Shown: positions 21,901 through 33,030, counted from the stretch's first letter. The stretch: DNA of 64,000 bases from Edaphochlamys debaryana (GCA_016858145.1 JAEHOE010000046.1:620001-684000); one strand, 5' to 3'. The notes: generated by a model not told the origin, from the letters alone. A program made the numbers and translations.

Positions 21901-23549
21901 CCCCACCTGCAGCCCGGTCTGCTCCCGGGGCGTGGTGAAGACCTCGTACACGTTGTCCATGGTGACCCGCAGGATCTTGGAGTCCCGGGCCAGGCGGGGG
22001 TTCTCCTCGCGGATCTGGATAAAGTGGGTAGGGGGCGAGAGGGGTGAGGTAGGGGGTGTTTGTTGCTGAGCGGGATCGCGCCGACGCCAGGGAAATCTTG
22101 CATGGTGAGGTAGGGGGAAGTGGAGGGAGGTAGAGGGAGGGAGGAGGGACACGTGGCAGCGACGAACCGGCTGATGGGGGGCTGCGCGGGCGAAAGCGGG
22201 CTGCCGGGCAGCGTGGGGTGCGTTGCCCGCACTCTGCTTGAGCACAGGCGGCAGCAGCTGCCGTGGCTTTCGGGTCATGGGCGCCAGCCCTGCCCTGGCC
22301 CGCCGTTGCTTCGTGCGGCTGGTGCCGTGCGGCGCCCTTGTCGCCCTACCATACCGCAGCAGCCGGCCGACTTCTCCACCTCCCCTGTAGCCGCCGGCCC
22401 TGCCCACCACCCATGCTACTGTGGCCTGACGGTGTGCGCAGCGCCCTTGGTGCCCTGCCACATCTGAGCGCAGCACAGCACCGCCACCCCACGGCCCCGT
22501 CGCCGCGGTCCATGAAAGCCACCTCCGCCATCCGCTGCGCCCCAACAACACCTGCAAGGCCCCGCAACCCTGGCCCCGCTGTTCCAGCGTCGCTGCGCCC
22601 CACCATCTCGAGGCCCCACCCCCCGTCCGCAAAAGCCACCTCTGCCGCCCGCAACGCCCCACCTTCTCTATGAGCGCCTCCGCGTCCTCTTTCCGGAAGA
22701 AGAAGAAGCCCAGCTGCGTGTTGTTCTGCGGGGGGGAGGTTCGGGGGAAGGGTTTGGGGAAGGGTTTGGGGCACAGGTGGAGGTGCACTTTCCCATCAGC
22801 CAGGCTGGAGAGCTGCAGCGCAGGCGCACCCCCCCACGTGCGCCCCCTGGCCCAGTCGCTCTCCAGCCTGGTATGCTGCATACGGTACTTGCAAGCCCTG
22901 CGGCCACCTGCACACAGCCCAGCGCTGCACCCGAGCACCCACGTTTCTATGTTCGGGCATACGGTACCTGGGGCTCACACACCCACTCCCCGCCGCCCGG
23001 CTGATACCCGCAGCCCCCCCCCCTGCCCCCACCGAGTCCAAGGCCACCCACCCATCCCCCAACCCACCTCCCCCGCCACCAGCACAAACTCGTTCTTGGG
23101 GTTCGCCACCGTGAACACGGGCACGGGGGCCAGGCGTGCCTTGACCTCCTCCTTGGCCATGGCCAGGTCCATGACCGGCTGCGGCCGCGGACCTGCCCCG
23201 CCCATGGTGATGGACTGCGCAATGAAAAGCGAGGTGACGTGGGTGAGCACCGGAACGGTAGCAGCCGGGCTCGTGGCTGTCGAGCCGATCGTGCAGGTGC
23301 GAGACCTACCGCCAGCATGGGCGCCCAGTGCCCTCGCTCCCTCCGCTCAGACGCTGCCGGGCGCTCGTGCGCGTTGCGAATGATCTGAGCGATGGGCGTT
23401 TGCTCCCACCAGCGCGAGAGCCCCGCCCGGACTGGCGTGAAGGCCTCCTCCACCTGCGCTGGTAGCTGCTCCCATTGTGCCGCTAACCCTTGCCCCATAA
23501 GCTCGAGCGATCTGTGCAGCTGCCCGAGCGGGCCCCCGCTCGTCTCCAT
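18996..23549 (-). CDS. Tic22-like family protein
   Basis: Exons on the minus strand: 23549-23310, 23214-23068, 22725-22663, 22014-21907, 21606-21553, 20873-20784, 20438-20358, 20197-20147, 19951-19814, 19292-19221, 19064-18996; every junction is phase 0, giving 370 residues. The core has the Tic22 pattern: PVFTVANPKNEFVLV, GFFFFRKEDAEALIEK, VTMDNVYEVF, GIHFRFMPD, GVPVFQAEGLTV, YVPLFLCKEDLDIAV. After it come a charged coiled coil (about residues 260-330), then FEEVVMRM and a basic end. Tic22 works in the intermembrane space in chloroplast protein import. The extended C terminus resembles the larger Tic22-like proteins of plants rather than Tic22 itself. The first 80 residues are acidic and amphipathic, without an obvious transit peptide. 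Confidence 0.82.
19720..19838 (-). repeat. Exact 31-base duplication of an exon end with its 5' splice site
   Basis: Positions 19808-19838 hold the last codons of the exon 19951-19814 plus its GTGAG donor. The same 31 bases recur at 19720-19750, 88 bases further into the intron, leaving an intact second donor preceded by the coding sequence for the exon's last residues. Confidence 0.9.
22043..22117 (+). repeat. 47-base intron module, copy A, with flanking 14-base direct repeats
   Basis: The module is 22057-22103 and starts TGTTTGTTGCTGAGCGGGAT. It is flanked by exact GGTGAGGTAGGGGG at 22043-22056 and 22104-22117. It lies in the Tic22-like intron 22662-22015. In the sense of that gene it ends 42 bases before the 3' splice site. 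Confidence 0.85.
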
Positions 23550-23881
23550 TTGACGCGGGACAGGCGGCTGCCCTCGGCTCAGCTATGTGTCAGGGTGGGG
23601 CAGCTGCGGGCCTCTGGACTCTAATACTCAGGACAGCGTGAGCAGACACTTGCCAGCTGCGGGGGGCTGTGTGCCCCATTGCCCCGGACGGGGTGCATGC
23701 GGGTTTCCGCCATTTGCCGGTGCACCTTGCACTCTTTCGACAGCATTTCACTCCCCTCCCATTTAGGCCCTAGGCCATAGTCCTGTAGGGCGCAAGGCTT
23801 GAAAGCCAGCAGACCGGACATTCCCGCCAAGGTCGCGGCCGGCGCCTGTGGGCGGCCGCGCCGCGGGACGCCTGCTGCATC
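23550..23881. promoter_or_regulatory. Bidirectional promoter region, Tic22-like / BRE1
   Basis: Only 332 bases separate the two start codons. No TATA box or clear motif was recognised. Confidence 0.55.
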
Positions 23882-26800
23882 ATGGCCAACATCTTGGAGC
23901 AAAAAAGCCTAGAGCAGCGGGTGAATGTTCTAGCCCACCAAAATCAGCGCCTTGCGGTGCAGCTCGAGGAGAAGCGCAAAGCAAGCAAGGCTCTCGAGGA
24001 CAAGGTCGCGGCGTACGAGCAGAAGGAGCAGGAATATGAGCAGACCCTGCTGTGCGTCAACCGCGTGTGGAGCCAGTTCACCGACGCCATCTCGCATCTC
24101 TGCACCGGCCTCGCGGGCCAAGCCGAGCTGCGTGCGCCCGCGACAGGCGGCGTCGCAGCGGTCCGGGACCCGTTCCTCCAGCGGCTCGTCAGCGACGCGG
24201 CGCAGGCCAAGCCGCTGGTTGACTCGCAGAAGCGGACAGATGCCGAGCTCTCGGACGTCGAGCAGGCGCTGCAAGAGCGCGCCCGTTCCTGCAAGGACGC
24301 CCTCGCGTCCGTGCTCGACACCATTCGCGCGGTCCAGGCCCGGCAAGACGACCTAAACGTGCAGCTGCGCGCCTCCGTCGGCTCGGCCTCGGACGCTAGC
24401 GCCAGCCTGCAAGCGGAGAACGAGCGCCTGACGGCCGAAGTCGCTGTCCTGCGCAAGGAGCTAGACGGCAGCCGCGCTCAAAGCACGTGCGCATCGGACG
24501 AGCTGCGCCTGTCGGAGGACCGGCGGTTGGAGGCGGAGAACCGCATCCGCCAGCTGCAGAACGAGCTGGCGGATGCGGAGCAGGAGCTCAGCAACGTCCA
24601 CAAAAAGTACCTGACGCTAAAGAACGCCGCCGCGAGCACTGCCGCCGCCGCCGCGCCAGGGTCGGCCGCCGCCGATGCCGCCGGCGCGGGGCCGAGCCGG
24701 CAGGGCAGCCTCGGCGGGCCGCTGCCGTCGGCGCCGTCGGCGGGCGCCAACGGCGCGGCTGGGGCCGCTGCCGGAGCTGGAGCCGGCGCTGGCGGCAGTG
24801 CCACCCCGGCGGCGCCGCCGGACCCTGACGTCATGGACGAGCTGGTGGAGCTGCAGGCGCTGCTGACTAAGCGTACGGCAGACCTGGAGAAGGAGAAGGA
24901 GGCGCACTGCAAGACGCGGCGGTAGGGCGGACGGCCATGGGGTTCCCTGTGACGGTGTGGTGCTGGCATTGGCACGGCCGGTCGCCGTCGCTTTCCTCTA
25001 GCGCTTTCGGCCCCTCCTCCCCACCCTCACGCGTGCCCCCGCTGACATCACGACATGCCCACGCACTTGTGTCCTACGCACACGTGCCTGTACGACGTTT
25101 AACCCGCACACGCCGTACCGTGCCGTACCCCTGTCCGGCACCCCCGCAGGGAGCTACAGGAGGCCCAGGCCCGCGTGGGCGACGAGGCCTGGGTGCCCCA
25201 CACGCGCACCTTCGCCCTGGCGCAGCAGCAGGCGGCGGCGCTGGGCGAGGCGCTGGCGGCGCGGCAGCGGGAGCTGGAGGCGCTGGCCCGGGAGCGGGAC
25301 GAGGCGCTGCGGGAGGCGGCCAACAGGGGGACGGTGGCGGCGGTGAGGAGGGAGGGGGGCTAGGAGGGGTTGTGAGCTATTGAGTGTCTTGGGGTGAAAA
25401 TTGGCGGCCAACAAAGGGGCTGGAAGATGGCTGGGGCAGTACGGTAGTACGCGCGCCCAGCCTCGCCGTCCCCACCTTCCCACCCCTCCATCCTCCTCCC
25501 CCTCCCCCTGCCCCCCCCCCAGTCCGAGGCTGCCATGCGCTCCAAGCTGGCGGCGCAGGAGCGCGCCTTCCGCGAGCTGCAGTTCGGGAAGGCGGACGCC
25601 GACCGGGCGCGGGCGGAGGCGGAGGCGGCGCTGCAGCGGGAGCGGGCGCGGGCGGGCAACGCCAAGACCGTGGCGGAGCTGCAGGTGGGCGGGAGGCTGG
25701 GGGAAGGGCGGGTGGGGGCAGGGCTGGGTGGGGGGCAGGGGCAGGTGTCTGCGGCTTGGCCGCTACTGGGGGTCATCGAAGGGGTGTGGTGGTGATCTGG
25801 TGGAATACGCCCGGTGTCCGCGGGGCGTGGTGGTGGCAGACGTGGGGTACCGCCGTGCCACGATGAGCTGGCACGTGAGGGTGCGAGTGAAATGGGACAC
25901 AGCAATCAGTACAGCAGCGCTTGACCGGTGCCGTGGTGGCGGTGTACGTCGGGTATTGCGATGAGTTGCCACGTGAGGGCTCGAGCGGAGTGGGACAGGG
26001 CGGGACGGGCGTGGACGCCGCTCGGTACAGCAGCGCTTGAACGGTTGGGAGGGGCCGTGGTCGGGAGGATGTGACCTTACAGGGGCACGTCAGACATTGG
26101 CGTCGCCCCAGCTATAGCGGCGCTCGACCGGCGCCACTGCTCCTTCCTCCCTGCCCGATGGCCCCGCCTCCCCTTCGCCCCTCCTCCTCCTTACCGCAGG
26201 CGCTCATCGCCAGCCTCCAGGCGCAGGTGGCGCAGCAGGCGGCCCGGGCCAAGCTGGAGAAGGTGGGGCGATGCAGACGAGTCTGGGGGGAGGGGTATCG
26301 GGTGGTCAGGCCGGAGTGAACCAAGCCCGTCGCTCCTCTGATGGAAGAGAGGGAGGACGGGAAAACAGGTAGTCCTGCCAGCCCTCACATCTGGGAGCTT
26401 ACTCATGGCCCGGTCCTACGGACGTGGCCAATCGCGTTCTCACCCCCACCCCCATCCCCACCCGCTCTTTCATTCCCGCCCTCACCCCCCACCCGCCACC
26501 TCCTACCCTCACCCACCCCACCCCAGATCTCCCAGGAGCGGCTAGAGGCGGGGTCCCGGGAGGTGGTGGAGGCGGCGGCCGCCCTGGCCGCACGCGACAT
26601 GGAGTGCCAGCGCCTGAGGGGTGAGGGGGGGGCTGGGGGTGTTTGAACCTGATTAGCGGGAGGAAACAGAGTCCAGGGGGGGGGCTGGGGGGTTGTGAGG
26701 GAGGTTGTGAGGGGCGGGGGTGAGGGGGTGATCGGTTGACGAAATGGAGAGAGGACAGCTGGGACAGCTGCGTACGCGGTGAGGGGTTGGGCGCGTGGGG

Positions 26801-29800
26801 CCGAGCTGGTGGGGGTGGATGGCCCGCAACGTTGCGTGCAGGCAAGGCCGGGAGTGTTGTACACTGTAGGCTCCATGTTTGGTTTGCAGAACCGCTCGCG
26901 CCACCCATCCCCCGCAGACTCGCTCGCTAGGCGAGACGGCGAGGCGGAGGAGGCCCGGCGCCGCGAGACGGGGCTCAAGGAGGCGATCGTGGACCTGCGG
27001 GTGGGAGCGGGGCAGCGGGTGGGAGGGCAGTCTGGGACCTGCGGGTGGGCAGGGGCAGCGGGGAGGGGCCTGGGACCTGTGGGAGCAGGCCGGTTTGAGG
27101 GCAGCACGGTGGCTGCGGCGCCCGTCCGACAGGTCAAACGTGGAGATGAAGTGTCTTCGGGCCTTCGGGCCGTCGAGGGCGGGCAAGTTGAACACCCTGT
27201 CGCCCACGCCCCCACGGCCCACCCTCTTACTCTCCCCCCCCAGGCCTTTGTGGAGGTGCTGACCACCTACTGCTCCGACCCGCGGGACGTGGTGGAGGTG
27301 CGCGCCAGCGAGGCGGCACTGCGGGCGCAGGTGGCGGAGCTCAAGCAGCAGCTGCAGGTGTGTGGGGGGGGGGAGGGGGGGGGGGGGGTGTTTGTTGCTG
27401 AGCGGCATCGTGCCGACGCCAGGGAACCCTAGCTTGCTTAGGTACATACCGCCGAGTTGGTGAGGAGAGCTCCGTAGGGGGGGGGGCGTGGGAGGTGATT
27501 ATGGGGGGGAAAGGGAGGGCGTGGGGCGACTAGCCTGGCGACACGGACGACTTGGGAATGGGTCGGGGCCCACTGCCCCCCACCCAGGGCAGGGCAGGAA
27601 GGGTGAGGAGGGGAAGGGTGTTCCGGGGGACGACTCTTCCCTGCCTGCCCTTATCCACCCTCACGCGCCCTCACGCGCCCCACGGCCCCCCCCCCACGCC
27701 CCGTACAACCCACCCTACCCTCACGTATCCTCACGCACCCATCCCGGTACGCGCCCCTATCAACCCTCACGCACCCTTACGCACCCCCTCACCCGCCCCC
27801 CCCCCCAGGGCCACGCCCTCAACGCTGCGGTGCGCGAGCTGGGGTCCTCCGAGGAGGCGGCGCGGGGGCAGCTGGAGCTGGCGGCGGTGGAGGCGGACGA
27901 GCTGCGCCTGGGGCTGGGCCGGGCGCAGCGGCAGCGGGACGAGACGGCGGCGCAGCTGGCGGCCAGCAGGAGCGAGTGCGAGCTGTACACGCAGGAAATC
28001 GAGGTGGGGGCGGTGCGGGCGGGGGGGGGGGAGCGGATGGGGAGGGTGGGGGCGGGCAGGGGGCGCATGAAGGCTGGGCGGGACGGTTTGGGGCGGTGCG
28101 CCGGCTTGCGGGGGTACCGTGTTTGGGGGGGCCCGGTGGCTGTTTGGCGTGCAGTTCAAGTGGGCATGGGGGCGGGAACCTCACCTGCCTTTCCTCCCTC
28201 CCTCCCTTCCCCGCCCCCCAGGCCATGGCCGCCGCCTACGAGGAGCTCCAGGCCCAGAACCTGCGCCTGGTGGCCTCCCTGGCGGAGAGGGACGAGGCCA
28301 CCAACGCAATCGTGGCGGAGCGGCTCAAGGTGGGGGGGCGTGGGGGGCACGGGCGGGGTGTGTGGTGGGGATGGAACTATGGATGTGATCGGGGATTCGG
28401 GGATTCGGGGTCGGTTCGCGCTAGCGATGGGCTGGAACCGGCTTCAAGACGGGCCGGGCCGGGCTACGGCCGCTGAGGTGGGTGTGCACGAGCGGGCTCC
28501 AGGGCCCCAGGACAGGCTGAGTTGTACAAGCCGGCTTGACGCTGTAGCTTTTCACCCTATGTCTTCACCTCTCCACGCCTCCTCCCTCTCCTCTCTCTCT
28601 ACCCTCTCCCGCTCCTTCTCTCCGCGCCCGCAGCTGTCCCAGCTTCGGGGGCCTCGAGCTGTAGTTTTCTCCCCCGTCCTAACCATTCCCCTCTCCATAC
28701 AAGGTTTCCCTGGCGTCGGCGCGTTCCCGCTCAGCAACAAACATCCCCTTCCCCCCCCTATCCTCTCTTCCGCCCCTTCCTCCCGCGCCCGCAGCTGTCC
28801 CAGCAGGTGCCCCAGCTGCAGGAGGCGGCCGACGCCGCCCGCGCCGAGTCGGAGCGCCTGCAGCGGGAGCTGGCGGAGCTGGGGGCGGTGCGGGAGGCGG
28901 CGGAGCGGGACACGGCGCGGCTGGCGGCGGAGCTGGCGGCGGTGAGGGGCTGGGAGGGAGGCGCGGGAGGGGGAAGTGGAAGGGGCGGCAAGGGGAAGGC
29001 ATCGAGCTGGAAGGTGCTCCTCCACACGCCAATGCAAGGATCAAACGCCCCAAGGTGCCATCTAGCGAGGCGAGGCCACGCATGGCGCATGGAAACACGC
29101 GCGTGCTCACGCCAACTGCCGCACGCCTCGCCCCGCTCCTGCCCCCCCCCCTTCACACACACAGGTCAAGGAGCAGATCCGCGCCGCAGCCGCACGCGTG
29201 GACGCAGCAGCCGCAGAGGTGGGGCTGGAGCTAAGGGGGTGTGAGGCTTTATGTGTGTGTGTGCGGCGCTTGGGGCCGGAGGAGCGTGTCGCGCGTGGAC
29301 CTTGGGGCTGCGGTGGAGGGCCTGGACTCAGTGTGTGGAGCTGGGACCGAAGGAGCGTGTCGCGAAAGGAGCTCAGGGCTCGGGTTCGGGGCGGCGGCCT
29401 GTCGCTTCGGCGCCTGGAATCGTGCAGCGGGCCCTTCCCTGACCGTGTTACCGTATGTCATTAGTTGACACCATGACAAACCCCTGCATGACCCCTGCAG
29501 GTGCGGCGGCGCGACGACACGCTAGCCCAGCTGCAGCAGACGCTGGAGGGCTCTGCACGGCAGGTGGAGCTGAAGAGGCAGGCACTCGAGGTGCGGGGCT
29601 GGTGCCGGGGTCGGGCTGGGGGGGGGGGGGTTGAAGGCCATGTGGGACCCTATGGAAAAGTGGCATGGCGCCGGCGTCTGCTCAGTAACCTTGGCCGGCG
29701 AACCGGGCGCACGCTCGCCACGGTGCGGGCGGCTGCTCCGGGTTCAAAGAATGTCATCGAGACACCGCCTTCCCATTTCCCCCCCCCCTCGGTTCACACG

Positions 29801-31105
29801 GTGACCCCGCAGGAGGCGGACCAGAAGCACGTCAAGGAGAAGACCAAGCGGCAGCGGGTGGAGGAGGAGGTCAAGGTAGGGCGAGGGCGCAGGGGATGGA
29901 ACGGTGTTCGAGAGGCAGCCAGGCATGGCTAGGCATGCGGCGTCGCTCGCCTGCGGCTCACACTTGCCTTGCTGGCTTGGTGCGGAGACGGCCCGCCCGA
30001 TCGCCCATCGCTGAGTGATGTCGCCTTGTTGCAACGACCCCCCCCCCCTCGTCCTCGGCGTCCCGCAGGCGCTGCAGGGCAAGGTGGACAAACTGAAGAA
30101 GGCGCAGGGGCCGGCGGGGGCGGCACGCGAGCTGCAGGTGTGTGCGTGGACAGGAAGCGGGCGGGTGACGGCTGGCGAGGGAGAGCCGCACTCCTCTCCA
30201 ACCGTCGGGCTTCCCTGCTCGCTCTTCACCGATGCTTCGATGGGTCGAGGCCTTGCAAACCCTCGGCGCCTCCTCTCTCCCCCTGCCCACTCCTTGTCCC
30301 CCTTTTCAACCCCCCGAAACCTCATCCCCCTGTTCAACCCTCCGAAACCCTCACCAATCCCCCTTCCTTGCCCCCCCCTCCGTCACCTGTCCCCGCCCGC
30401 AGGAGGAGGTGGACGCCATGCGCCAGCTGCTCAACTGCAACGTGTGCCATGAGCGGCAAAAGAACCGCATCATCACCAAGTGCTGCCACGTCTTCTGCGA
30501 CGTGTGCATAGACCGCACGCTCACGGCGCGGAACCGCAAGTGCCCCGGCTGCGGCATCGTGTTCGCAAAGGTGCGGTTCCGGGGACCTGGGATGGGGTCC
30601 GCGCGCCGCCACCAAGCGTATGGACACGGTCAACAAAGCGTAACAAACGTGCAAGGGGAAGGGGGACGGAGGGGGTAGGAGCCCGTGCCCCTCGCCTGGC
30701 GGAGAGCTGGGCCTTCGATAGTACCGGTATACCGGGACAGTCCGAGGTCCCTCGTGTCCGCCTAGGTGCGTGCAGTGCAGTGGGACGCAAGGCGTGCTGA
30801 CCCTAGTTTAGCAAACAAGATGCCGAGGCGGACGGAGACGGGGAAGGGCGGGGCGTGATGGAAGGAGGGGCAACTGCACCGCGTGCGAAGCTAGGTGGTG
30901 ACGCAGCTTGCATGGAGAGATGTGCACCCGGGGGAGGGGCACGAAGGAGGTAGGAGCACTTGACCCTCCCTGCTCTTTGGGCCTGGCGGAGAGCTGGGCC
31001 TTGAGTAGTACCAGTATACCAGTCCGATGTTCCTTTCGCCTGCTCACGCTTTCCGCGCACTGGCCTCCTCCGCAGGGGGACATCAAGACCTTCTTCTTCA
31101 CGTGA
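23882..31105 (+). CDS. BRE1: BRE1-type RING E3 ubiquitin ligase (histone H2B mono-ubiquitination)
   Basis: Exons: 23882-24921, 25150-25342, 25523-25684, 26200-26262, 26527-26620, 26918-27000, 27244-27357, 27809-28003, 28221-28328, 28795-28941, 29165-29218, 29501-29590, 29813-29875, 30069-30137, 30403-30570, 31076-31105. All phases agree, giving about 890 residues (Arabidopsis HUB1 878, human RNF20 975). It is coiled coil over nearly the full length, broken by an Ala/Gly-rich insert at about residues 255-310. It ends in a C3HC4 RING: CNVC, CCHVFCDVC, RKCPGC, followed by the short last exon DIKTFFFT, which matches the C-terminal tail of BRE1 proteins (DFHRIYI in human). BRE1/HUB proteins dimerise through coiled coils and, with RAD6-type E2, ubiquitinate histone H2B in the nucleus. 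Several introns carry repeats (see separate entries). Confidence 0.92.
25861..26060 (+). repeat. Imperfect tandem repeat, period about 100-116 bases, in a BRE1 intron
   Basis: Two copies run from CGATGAGYTG through ACGTGAGGG to CAGCAGCGCTTGA and CCGTGGT, starting at 25861 and 25959. They are diverged, and the second has about 18 extra bases. Confidence 0.7.
27389..27437 (+). repeat. 47-base intron module, copy B
   Basis: Starts TGTTTGTTGCTGAGCGGCAT and lies 31 bases after the 5' splice site of the BRE1 intron 27358-27808. Its orientation relative to transcription is opposite to copies A, C and D. A long G run precedes it. Confidence 0.8.
28622..28804 (+). repeat. 22-base duplication of a 3' splice site and exon start flanking intron module C
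   Basis: The true acceptor and exon start at 28783-28804 (CGCCCGCAG then CTGTCCCAGC) are repeated exactly at 28622-28643. Module C lies between the two copies. Confidence 0.85.
28697..28743 (-). repeat. 47-base intron module, copy C
   Basis: By eye, 44 of 47 bases match copy A in inverse orientation. It ends 51 bases before the true 3' splice site of the BRE1 intron 28329-28794. Confidence 0.88.
30655..31035 (+). repeat. Direct repeat of about 100 bases in the last BRE1 intron
   Basis: Both copies contain GGTAGGAGC, CCTGGCGGAGAGCTGGGCCT and TAGTACCRGTATACCRG. They start near 30660 and 30935, about 270 bases apart, and neither includes exon sequence. Confidence 0.75.
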
Positions 31106-31736
31106 GCCCAGCGTGGAGCCCCAGCGCCGGACCCCGGCAGACGTAGCCGCGTTAAGTTTGTGTGTGGCGGCGACGCCAGTTCGTGTTGCGGCGACGGGGG
31201 CTGCGAGGTCTGGAGTGCTTGCGTCACCAGGGTAGCACGGGGTCCTTATCCGGGTGTCTGCTAGACTGTGGCGCCTACCATCTGCCTAAAGCTGTGGCCC
31301 GCACGTGCTGAGGTCTGGGGCGGTGTGTCCTCGAGGCTAGAGCTACGCCCGGGCCCTTGCGGTGGCAAATAACCTTTGGGGGGCGGTTGCTGGGCTAAGA
31401 TGCTGGAACGGACTGGTTCGGGCCGTTGTGCTGCAGGCTTCAGAGTTACAACGTCTGTGGAGGGTGGGCATTGGCCTCCACAGGGGCCGGGAACAGGACC
31501 GGTGGTAACCTCGGCTCGAAGAGTAGACAGCGTGAGCTTGCTGCAGCTGGATTACAGAGGTTGTAGGGGTAGAGAGTGGACTGGGGATTGCAGGTGGTGT
31601 TGACCCTATTGCACTTGTTGTGGTGGGATGATGGGGACCTCGTGGCAACGCGGCCTCGTGTAAAGCCGACTTGAAAAGAGCTCCCGACCCCCGCATAAGC
31701 TGTCCCTGGCCTGTCCTCACCCAATCCAACGCCAAT

Positions 31737-31810
31737 GCTTGACCGGAGTCGTTGCGCAGTGCGAGCAAGAGGGTGCGACCAGTAGTGCTGTACGTGCTGT
31801 ACCGCCTGTA
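31737..31810 (+). repeat. Diverged third copy of the inverted-repeat arm
   Basis: It matches the middle of the right arm (TTGCGCAGTGCGAGCAA, AGTGCTGTACG) with substitutions and small gaps, in the same orientation as the right arm. Confidence 0.65.
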
Positions 31811-31870
31811 CGGCAGGATATCGGCGCCGCTCCTCGGGCTGGAGTCCTCACAGGCTGACAGGCGGTCAGG

Positions 31871-32997
31871 GGCTGGCATAGTCCGTAGCCTCACTGGGCC
31901 AGTGCCTGTGGGGCGGACGCGTTACGGTTCCCTGCCCTTACCCGAACCCACTACGAGGCTACCAGCCGTACAGCACTGCTCGTCGCCACCCTCCTTGCTC
32001 GCACTGCGCAAGGACTGCGGTCGAGCAATGGCGTTGCACCCTGTGAGCACTGGCTCACGTGGCCCGGAGCTCTTGCCGAGAGTCAACTCGGCTTTACACA
32101 AGGCGTTACCACTCACAAACGGTCCTAACGGTCACATGCCCAACGGACGGTTGTACGGCTGCGCCCCCTCCTTCGCGCAGTACAGAGAGTTGGGAGCTGG
32201 CCGGCAGGGAGCTGCGAGCTGGGCGTGGTGCCGTTGGCGAGGGAGGCGAGCGAGCAGGGATGGCGTGAGGGCGCGTGCGGGTAGTTGACTAAAAGGCTTG
32301 TAGTTACACCCTGTCCAAACAAGCCATGTTGGTCCTGGACAGTGCAACCGATATCTGAGACAGACTCCGCACGTCCGCAGCGGGGTCGGCCGACTGTTGC
32401 CCGGTGGGCGCAGGGCCGGCTGCGCTTGCGGGCTGCTGAGAGGCTGTGCGCGGGCGGCTGTAACACAAATAATAAAGCGGTGCATCTCTGGAGGCGCTTG
32501 CTGGAGGGGCGGCGGCCGGCTGCGACTCGCGGGGAAAACGCGGGGCAATCTGCCAACCACCGCCAGCAACCACCAACCGCCACCCCATCCACCGCAAGCC
32601 GCCTTGCTGCGACACGGGCACCGGGCCGCCCTCGCCCGGCCGCCCGCCCCACCGCCCGGCGCCGCACCACCGCCAGCAGCCCCTGCGCCTGCGTCTGGGC
32701 CGACTCTACGCGTCTGACCGGAAGCCAGAGGTCATCTCCGTCGAGGCAGCAGCCGCCTCCACGAATCTTGCGCCCTGCAAAACCGTCAACCGTCAAGAGC
32801 TCCGGGCCCCTGCATAGCCAGTGCTCACAGGGTGCAACGCCGTTGCTCGACCGCAGTCCTTGCGCAGTGCGAGCAAGGAGGGTGGCGACGAGCAGTGCTG
32901 TACGGCTGGTAGCCTCGTATTGGGTTCGGGTAAGGGTAGGGGCGTCCGCCCCCCAGGCACTGGCGCGGGCTGGCATCGTCCGCCGCCTCACTGGGCA
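31871..32997. mobile_element. Inverted-repeat (foldback-type) element
   Basis: The left arm 31899-32075 and the right arm 32794-32964 are inverted copies of about 175 bases with high identity, around a 718-base centre. Each arm carries the string GCAGTGCGAGCAAGGAGGGT on one strand. Outside the arms, a further 30 bases (GGCTGGCAT then GCCTCACTGGGC) recur in direct orientation at 31871 and 32967. A diverged third arm copy lies at 31737-31810. No transposase frame was recognised, so a non-autonomous element is likely. Confidence 0.7.
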
Positions 32998-33025
32998 CTC
33001 CTGACCTCCCGAGCTGTGTGCGCCC

Positions 33026-33030
33026 TTACA
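33026..33030 (-). other. Candidate poly(A) signal TGTAA for RPT1
   Basis: TGTAA on the minus strand about 500 bases after the RPT1 stop codon. Confidence 0.5.
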
